A stretch of 19,233 nucleotides of DNA from Bacteroidales bacterium (GTDB lineage: Bacteria > Bacteroidota > Bacteroidia > Bacteroidales > UBA10428). A program made the position numbers and the translations under genes. The notes under the pieces are model-generated. The model did no database searches. It was not told where the DNA came from and saw nothing but the letters and a program-made list of their open reading frames with translations. Location: the NCBI GenBank assembly GCA_030626465.1, contig DAOUOU010000024.1, forward strand, positions 1 to 19,233. The letters run 5' to 3'. Of the stretch, positions 14,143-19,233 are shown one piece after another; position 1 is the stretch's first letter, and every line of letters starts with the position of its first letter.

Positions 14143-14309
14143 TTTTGTAGTGTTTTAATTTAAAGGTTATAAATAGTGTATTTCTTGTAAACAGGCTTGC
14201 AATTTAATTCATTTTAAGTTGTAATGAACAGATAGGCATGCAAGGTTAAGGTGCCAATTAATCATGTACTGGTTTGCGACCCTTTACAACAACCATTACC
14301 TTTGAAAAC
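14143..14309. other. Divergent intergenic region between GGT and alcohol dehydrogenase
   Basis: A 167-bp gap. The plus-strand promoter of the dehydrogenase lies at its right end (14273-14304). I see no clear consensus promoter for the minus-strand GGT gene. Confidence 0.5.
14273..14304 (+). promoter_or_regulatory. Full-consensus Bacteroidota promoter of the alcohol dehydrogenase gene
   Basis: TTTG (14273-14276), a 20-bp spacer, and TACCTTTG (14297-14304) match the Bacteroidota primary-sigma consensus exactly. Only five bases separate the -7 box from the ATG at 14310, so the transcript should start at or within a few bases of the start codon. Confidence 0.7.
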
Positions 14310-15335
14310 ATGAAAGCATGGGTAATCAATAAAATATCTGATCTTTCAAAAGAGGAAAATCCACTCGACCTGGTCGAGTTGCCACAACCGGTGCCTGAAA
14401 AGGGTGAACTATTGCTGAGAGTAAAAGCTTGTGGTGTTTGTCACACAGAAATTGACGAGATTGAAGGAAGAACACCGCCTTCATCCTACCCTGTTGTGCC
14501 TGGGCACCAGGTGGTTGGCATCGTTCAGAACCACAAGGGAGAGAGAACTGATATAAGCACCGGAGACCGCGTGGGTGTAGCCTGGATATATTCAACATGT
14601 GGCGTTTGCACATACTGCCTTTCCGGTCAGGAAAATCTTTGCGAACAGTTCAAAGCTACCGGAAGAGATGCAAACGGAGGATATGCCGAATACATGGTTG
14701 TGCCTGAGAATTCGGCATTCAAAATACCTGATGAGTTCACAGATGCTGAAGCAGCACCTTTGCTGTGTGCAGGAGCAATTGGTTATCGGTCACTGGCTCT
14801 TTGCCGGATGAAAGATGGAATGAGCTTAGGCTTAACAGGCTTTGGAGCCTCTGCCCATCTTGTTCTGAAACTGGTAAATTACATGTATCCCAATACGGAC
14901 GTAATTGTTTTTGCCCGCAACAAAGCTGAACAAAAGTTTGCTTTGCAACTGGGATGCAAATGGGCCGGAGATACAACAGAACGACCATCTGCCCTACTCG
15001 ATTGCATTATTGATACAACTCCGGTATGGAAACCCGTTGTTGAAGCATTACACTGCCTGAAACCGGGCGGCAGGTTAGTAATCAATGCTATCCGAAAAGA
15101 AGATCCGGATAAAGATTATCTGTTGAAAATAGATTATCCTAAGCACCTGTGGATGGAGAAAGAAATAAAGAGTGTGGCAAATGTTACACGCAAAGATGTG
15201 GAGGAGTTTATTCAGGTAGCCGCCAAAATACCAATTAAACCAGAGGTACAGGAATACCCCTTTGAAAAGGCGAACCAGGCCCTTCTTGATATCAAACAAA
15301 GAAAAATTAAGGGAGCAAAAGTACTGGTGATCTAA
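14310..15335 (+). CDS. Zinc-dependent alcohol dehydrogenase (MDR superfamily)
   Basis: A 341-residue protein from the ATG at 14310. Oxidises alcohols, or reduces aldehydes, with NAD(P). Numbered from that start, catalytic zinc ligands are Cys44 (ACGVCHTE) and His66 (PGHQVVG; Gln replaces the more usual Glu). The structural zinc site is Cys97, Cys100, Cys103 and Cys111 (CGVCTYCLSGQENLC). The nucleotide-binding glycine motif is LTGFGASAH (about 182-190). This variant, with GHQ and GFGASAH, is a widespread bacterial group near AdhP. The frame opens earlier at a TTG (14274), but that codon overlaps the -35-like box, so the ATG is right. Divergent from GGT; substrate unknown. Confidence 0.9.
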   Translation: MKAWVINKISDLSKEENPLDLVELPQPVPEKGELLLRVKACGVCHTEIDEIEGRTPPSSYPVVPGHQVVGIVQNHKGERTDISTGDRVGVAWIYSTCGVCTYCLSGQENLCEQFKATGRDANGGYAEYMVVPENSAFKIPDEFTDAEAAPLLCAGAIGYRSLALCRMKDGMSLGLTGFGASAHLVLKLVNYMYPNTDVIVFARNKAEQKFALQLGCKWAGDTTERPSALLDCIIDTTPVWKPVVEALHCLKPGGRLVINAIRKEDPDKDYLLKIDYPKHLWMEKEIKSVANVTRKDVEEFIQVAAKIPIKPEVQEYPFEKANQALLDIKQRKIKGAKVLVI

Positions 15336-15498
15336 CGACTTGAAAGTCACTACTAACAATTTCTGATGTTTTTCTGGGAAGTGTAAAGTCATGCTGAGCG
15401 CCTGCCTGTGCTGCGCTCAGGGTAACCAAAAAGTTTAGAGTCATTCTGAACGTTATTACAAATCTTTGCTTTAATTTGCGAAACATAAAGAATAAACC
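15336..15498. other. Intergenic region with a GTCATGCTGAGC-type palindrome
   Basis: Between the dehydrogenase and the GNAT gene. CTGAGCGC-N11-GCGCTCAG at 15394-15420 is a perfect 8-bp inverted repeat starting in GTCATGCTGAGCG, and a related GTCATTCTGAACG follows at about 15440-15452. It has the look of a dispersed palindromic repeat. Possible -7 boxes for the acetyltransferase are AATCTTTG (15461-15468) and TAATTTGC (15472-15479), both imperfect. Confidence 0.55.
15394..15420. repeat. Palindrome CTGAGCGC / GCGCTCAG
   Basis: A perfect 8-bp inverted repeat with an 11-nt loop, 58 bp after the dehydrogenase stop. No T-tract follows, so it is listed as a repeat. It could still block exonucleases at the dehydrogenase mRNA end. 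Confidence 0.7.
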
Positions 15499-16041
15499 AT
15501 GAATTTACAATCGGAACGACTGGTCTTAAAAGAAATTAGCCGGAATGATATGGATAAGCTACATGAGCTGAATTCTATCTCTGAAATTGATGAGTTCAAC
15601 ACCCTGGGCATACCCGCAACTATTGAAGTCACAAAAGAAGTCTATCGTCCGGTTATTGAAGACCAGAAATCGGAGAAGAGAAAACTTTTTTGCTGGCTGG
15701 CATCTAAGAAAAGTAATGATGAAGTCATTGGTGTGGCAGGCATGAAATTGTCGCTCGATAAATTTAAACTGGGCGAAATCTATTACAACCTCTCACCTGA
15801 TAACTGGGGTCAGGGTTATGCAACCGAAATTGCAAAGACTCTTGTGAAATTAGGTTTTGAAGACCTTAAGTTGCATAAAGTGGAAGCAGGAGTTGCTACC
15901 GAGAACGTCAGATCCATCGGGGTTCTCGAAAAAGCAGGGATGACACGTGAAGGTTTGAGAAGAAAGATCCTGCCGATAAGAGGAGTCTGGAAAGACAATT
16001 ACCATTATGCCATTGTTGAGGATGACAGCAGAGATTTTTAG
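15499..16041 (+). CDS. GNAT-family N-acetyltransferase (RimJ/RimL type)
   Basis: A 180-residue protein, the usual length for this family. It opens with SERLVLKEISRNDMD, typical of RimJ/RimL-like enzymes. The acetyl-CoA pyrophosphate-binding loop is NWGQGYATE (about 103-111; form Q/RxxGxG/A), followed by helix EIAKTLVKLGFEDL. The ATENVRSIGVLEKAGMTREG segment (about 134-153) is the conserved Asn/Ser and hydrophobic end motif. It transfers acetyl groups to an amine, possibly a protein N-terminus or a small molecule; the substrate cannot be told. Cytoplasmic. Its stop lies 18 bp from the stop of the convergent oxidoreductase gene. Confidence 0.9.
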   Translation: MNLQSERLVLKEISRNDMDKLHELNSISEIDEFNTLGIPATIEVTKEVYRPVIEDQKSEKRKLFCWLASKKSNDEVIGVAGMKLSLDKFKLGEIYYNLSPDNWGQGYATEIAKTLVKLGFEDLKLHKVEAGVATENVRSIGVLEKAGMTREGLRRKILPIRGVWKDNYHYAIVEDDSRDF

Positions 16042-16059
16042 TTGATTTTAGTCATTCGA

Positions 16060-17550
16060 TTAAACTGCAACCGGTGATTCGGTTTCAGCTTTATTGTTTT
16101 TCGTATCTACCGTAACAACCTTATATTCATAATTCATTAATGCATCCGGACTATCTTCAAACCGGAAAGGTTCTAAAGATACCTGAGGTTTGTGCTCAAC
16201 CTCCCCGATCCTGGTATCATTTCTCCATATCTCGTACCACTTAATCGGATGGTCTCCTGCATAAGCAGTATCCCAGGTCAATTGAATGGTCTTATTGCCG
16301 GTCTTCGAAAGTTTAGCATTTTGTACTGCCGTTAAACCACCCTGATCCAACTGGAAATAATTGGTTTTTCCTTCTTTCACCCTGTTGGCCATTTTTTCAA
16401 TTTCCTCTCGTTCACTTTCACTTAAGCTGCCGGAAGTAAGTTGTGAAGCTGTAATATTCTGACTAAGCTGACATTGAGCAATATCGTCTGATATCTGGCC
16501 AATTCCAATAATTGCTGTACTGATTCCGGGGGTGGTTAATGAATATTCAATCAATGGTTTGTAAGGCAGTTCTTTACTTCCTGCCTGTCTGACAACATCA
16601 GAGGGCTCTCTTGACCAGTGAGCCCCTTTCGTATACATGGCACCATCAGCAAAAACTTTCATGGCAATTAGTCCTATATTCTTTTCTGCAGCAACAGGTA
16701 TCACGTTGTGCTGCATGTTGAAATTCAGCTTGTCGTTTGCATTGATTGCCACCAGCAATCCATCCAGTACATCGTAGGTATCACGACGGATCATGTCCAT
16801 CATCACACCGGCATTGTAATGTCCTGAGAACCCGATATGTTTAATCAGCTTTTCTTCTTTGGGATTCAAGCCTGTAAAGTTTGTGCCGTCCCTGTAATCT
16901 CGTAAAGCGGCCAAAGCACCAATTCTTTCGGCTTTCGGATCGGGATCATCAAGACCTTCGTATACCGCGTCCACATCGGCCGGACTGGTAACACTGTGGA
17001 TAAGTACCATATCAAGATAAGCACCTTCGGGATAAAAACCTTTGCCGTCACCGAAGATCTGCGTTAAGCTGCGTCTCAGGTCGTCGATGGTATGAGATCC
17101 TTCCTGTCCATTCGTCCAGTTATTCAGGCCTTCCATTTCCATATCTCCTTTGGCCCATCGCAAGTGTGTTTTAGAGGTTAAAAATATAGATCTTCTTAAT
17201 CGTTCGTTAAAATCTGTCTGTCCGGGTATCAGATCCAGTTTCCGGAATGCTTTGCTGTAGTTGACCTGACTTGGTCCGTATAAATTGGAGGTGTCAAAAT
17301 AATTTACTCCTTTGTCGAAAGCTTTCAAAATGATGGCTACCGGATCAACATCTTTGGGCGTCCATTGAATCGAAGCCTGTCCGCCCAATCCAAAGGTGGT
17401 GACTTCGTGATTCAACCGGCCGAAACCTCTTGTCATCAGTTTTGGCCTGGCAGTGCAGCAATAGAAGGAAGGAAGGAGACTGGCTCCTGCTGCAAGGGTT
17501 GCCGAAGTTTTGATAAATATCCGGCGACTGATATTTGATTTTGATTTCAT
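16060..17550 (-). CDS. Exported aldo/keto reductase with C-terminal FN3-like domain
   Basis: A 496-residue protein. The N-terminus has a Tat-type signal (SRRIFIK, R9-R10, then a hydrophobic stretch; the CCTA at 31-34 could also allow lipidation). The aldo/keto reductase barrel covers about 40-385. The catalytic tetrad is readable: Asp86 (NYFDTSNLYG), Tyr91, Lys127 (FLTSKTH) and His185 (VLIHSV). A charged linker (about 385-410) leads to a fibronectin type III-like domain (about 412-495; IQLTWDTAYAGD, WYEIWRND, YEYKVVTVD). Such reductases usually use NADP(H), delivered by Tat as a folded holoenzyme. The fusion to FN3 suggests attachment to an extracytoplasmic polymer or partner. Length is about 150 residues over a standard AKR. 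Substrate unknown. Confidence 0.85.
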   Translation of the reverse strand: MKSKSNISRRIFIKTSATLAAGASLLPSFYCCTARPKLMTRGFGRLNHEVTTFGLGGQASIQWTPKDVDPVAIILKAFDKGVNYFDTSNLYGPSQVNYSKAFRKLDLIPGQTDFNERLRRSIFLTSKTHLRWAKGDMEMEGLNNWTNGQEGSHTIDDLRRSLTQIFGDGKGFYPEGAYLDMVLIHSVTSPADVDAVYEGLDDPDPKAERIGALAALRDYRDGTNFTGLNPKEEKLIKHIGFSGHYNAGVMMDMIRRDTYDVLDGLLVAINANDKLNFNMQHNVIPVAAEKNIGLIAMKVFADGAMYTKGAHWSREPSDVVRQAGSKELPYKPLIEYSLTTPGISTAIIGIGQISDDIAQCQLSQNITASQLTSGSLSESEREEIEKMANRVKEGKTNYFQLDQGGLTAVQNAKLSKTGNKTIQLTWDTAYAGDHPIKWYEIWRNDTRIGEVEHKPQVSLEPFRFEDSPDALMNYEYKVVTVDTKNNKAETESPVAV

Positions 17551-17775
17551 CCTGACTGGTTTTTTATGTTAGTATAAATTTACAACTTTAGTCAGTTACT
17601 TTCAAGATTTTGCATAATTTGAATTACTTAAATAATGGAATCGCATACGAAGAATTTTCCGGTATATGAAAATATCACACTGTCATATGTGTAACTAACC
17701 GTATATTTACAGACAGAAGAAAACAAACACGCAATTCAGGAGTATAATAAGACTAGTATAACCAAACATACGCTC
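17551..17775. other. Divergent intergenic region
   Basis: A 225-bp AT-rich gap between the aldo/keto reductase (-) and the T9SS cargo gene (+). A weak -7-like TATATTTAC lies at about 17701-17709 on the plus strand. I see no clear operator or repeat. Confidence 0.45.
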
Positions 17776-18528
17776 ATGAGAAAACTCAAATACTTACTGT
17801 TTTTCCCGATACTTTCTTTTCTTTTTATAGTAAATTCATACGGCCAGTGTGAACCTGATACAATCGGTTGTATAGATACCGACAACCCTGGTCAGATCTG
17901 TCCGGACACATTGCCGGAAGGACAAGTTGGTGTTTATTACGAAGAAACAATAACCCTATTACCCCCTCCGGAAGCTGTTCTTTCCGGGGGCATAACTGTT
18001 ACCATTGTAAAAATAATAATTGACTCAATCGGAAATCTTCCCCCGGGTATTGAATACACTGCCAATGCAGTTGAATTCTATCCTGATACAGCCTATTGTA
18101 TTTTGCTTAACGGGACTCCTGAAAGTCCGGGAACTTATGATCTGTACATACGGGTAATTCCATTTGTATGGTTCATGGATAATGTGATTATTGGTCCTGC
18201 CCAGGTTAACGATACTTCACTTTTCATCACCATCAACGGACCAGACGCATTACCTGAAGTTAATAACTCATCTTTCTCAATTATAGAAAGTTTTCCCAAT
18301 CCATTCTCGGGAAAATCCGTTATTGGCTCTTACCATGCAAAGCCGGAAACAGTAGAATTAAGAATTTATAATCTGCTGGGGAAGATTGCGTATTCCGAAA
18401 GAATGTATGCTACAACAGGAAACAACTTTTTTGTATTCAATGGCGAAAACATTCCTGCTGGCACCTATATTTATACAATCTCTAACGGTAAAGAAATCTT
18501 AACACGAAAATTTATAAAGCTGGAGTGA
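17776..18528 (+). CDS. Small secreted protein with Ig-like segment and T9SS sorting domain
   Basis: A 250-residue protein. Signal peptide about 1-23 (ends SYGQC). The mature region has several Cys (in QCEPDTIGCID, QICPD, TAYCILL) and a putative Ig-like (He_PIG-like) pattern: NLPPGIEY, then LLNGTPESPGTYDLYIRV. The C-terminal T9SS type A sorting domain begins SFPNPFSGKS (about residue 171) and ends with IPAGTYIYTISNG and a basic tail. It is therefore carried across the outer membrane by the type IX system. No catalytic motif is seen; binding or structural roles are likely. It is convergent with the TonB-receptor gene, 46 bp away. Confidence 0.85.
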   Translation: MRKLKYLLFFPILSFLFIVNSYGQCEPDTIGCIDTDNPGQICPDTLPEGQVGVYYEETITLLPPPEAVLSGGITVTIVKIIIDSIGNLPPGIEYTANAVEFYPDTAYCILLNGTPESPGTYDLYIRVIPFVWFMDNVIIGPAQVNDTSLFITINGPDALPEVNNSSFSIIESFPNPFSGKSVIGSYHAKPETVELRIYNLLGKIAYSERMYATTGNNFFVFNGENIPAGTYIYTISNGKEILTRKFIKLE

Positions 18529-18574
18529 TCCATCTGGAATAAGCTGCTATTCTATACTTTACTGATTAATTTCC

Positions 18575-19233
18575 CTAAAAACCAATAGTAAACTGCAGCG
18601 TAATATTCAAAGGAGGGCCAATATCTCCCGGTCTTCCTATGTACTCATTGTTGAACAAATTCTTTGTGATAAGTGCGATTTTTGCATGCCTGGTCAGCTG
18701 ATACGAAATCCTGTGATTAAATACGATGTATCCATGCTGGTGTTCCTCGCGATATCCGGCATACCCGGGCAAAATAATATTTCCTATGATAGGATCAACA
18801 AAGACATTATCAACGTTCTTCATATGACTATGATAAACAAAACTAATCCCCGTTGAAAGTTTTTTGAAGTTAAATTCCAGATCTGCTTTGGCCGAATGCA
18901 GAAAACGGTACTTAAGTATTCTGTCTTCACTGGTATTCATGGTATCAGAAGCATCATAATCCAGGTTAACAGGATTTGTATAGGTATAGCCGGCAAGTAA
19001 TTTGAGAGGAATGCCAAAGATTTTACCTGTACCTGAAAGCGTAATGTCAATACCATTTATACGGGTATTATCCACATTTAACGATTTGAAACCAAAATGA
19101 TCGAAAGTAGGATATTCGACCGAATCGGGTGCATACACATCAAAAACATATTCGATCATATCGCTGTATTCTGTCCAGAAAACGGTAAAATCTATGAATC
19201 CTTTCCACTGACTCAGTTTCAGACCCTGTTTGA
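18575..19233 (-). CDS. TonB-dependent receptor, C-terminal part (5' end outside window)
   Basis: The frame is open from the right edge of the window, so the gene is incomplete. The visible 219 residues are the last strands of an outer-membrane beta-barrel, with typical alternating segments: WKGFIDFTVFWTEYSDMIEY, INGIDITLSGTGKIFGIPLKL, LLAGYTYTNPV, KADLEFNFKKLSTGISFVYHS, AKIALITKNLFNNEYIGRPG. It ends LNITLQFTIGF with a terminal Phe, as Bam-inserted barrels do. The N-x-Y-x-x-R-P-G and final-strand pattern is that of TonB-dependent siderophore, vitamin or glycan receptors. The plug and TonB box lie outside, so the substrate cannot be assigned. Confidence 0.88.
   Translation of the reverse strand, partial: KQGLKLSQWKGFIDFTVFWTEYSDMIEYVFDVYAPDSVEYPTFDHFGFKSLNVDNTRINGIDITLSGTGKIFGIPLKLLAGYTYTNPVNLDYDASDTMNTSEDRILKYRFLHSAKADLEFNFKKLSTGISFVYHSHMKNVDNVFVDPIIGNIILPGYAGYREEHQHGYIVFNHRISYQLTRHAKIALITKNLFNNEYIGRPGDIGPPLNITLQFTIGF

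Overview
The window looks like chromosome of a member of the Bacteroidota, probably a free-living, polymer-degrading or marine/sediment type; genus cannot be told from the sequence. The grounds are type IX secretion (T9SS) C-terminal sorting domains on two proteins, a TonB-dependent receptor, a TPR/His_kinase (LytS-type) sensor with a LytTR response regulator, several lipoproteins, moderately AT-rich DNA, and promoters of the Bacteroidota form (TTTG, about 20 bp, TAnnTTTG). There is no rRNA, tRNA, CRISPR array, phage gene or recognisable transposase.

Layout. 1-102: the last codons of a BNR/GH74-like beta-propeller protein, its stop lying in a GC-rich palindrome. 339-2692 (-): a von Willebrand A lipoprotein followed by an ARPP-1-like (DUF6569-type) lipoprotein, probably one operon. 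2693-2929: a divergent control region with repeated TGATTTT heptamers and two outward TACTTTTAC boxes. 2930-5697 (+): TPR histidine kinase and LytTR regulator. 5687-7577 (-): a GAF histidine kinase that is a broken gene. Its ATPase domain is split by a ~730 bp segment carrying a lipocalin-like lipoprotein gene, and its phospho-acceptor His is an Asp. 7578-8331: gene-free DNA with an array of short hairpins and one copy of a ~160 bp dispersed repeat. 8332-9381: a Crp/Fnr-family regulator (+) convergent with a small cysteine-rich two-CW protein (-) that has a perfect dyad over its promoter. 9436-9946: gene-free, with a second, decayed copy of the same repeat. 9947-12418 (+): a secreted LRR protein with 18 plant-type repeats, an Ig-like and a cadherin-like region and a T9SS tail. 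12448-14142 (-): gamma-glutamyltranspeptidase. 14310-15335 (+): zinc alcohol dehydrogenase. 15499-16041 (+): GNAT acetyltransferase. 16060-17550 (-): exported aldo/keto reductase with a C-terminal FN3-like domain. 17776-18528 (+): small T9SS cargo protein. 18575 to the right edge (-): C-terminal part of a TonB-dependent receptor.

How the genes may work together. The left third reads as an envelope signalling locus: a two-component system back to back with a pair of envelope lipoproteins and sharing one control region. The 7.6-9.8 kb region is a repeat-rich accessory patch in which a Crp/Fnr regulator and a redox-type Cys protein sit between two direct repeats. The right half is ordinary envelope and metabolic cargo in mixed orientations, with convergent gaps of 18-46 bp. 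The least explained parts are the VWA/ARPP-1 pair and the Crp/two-CW cassette.
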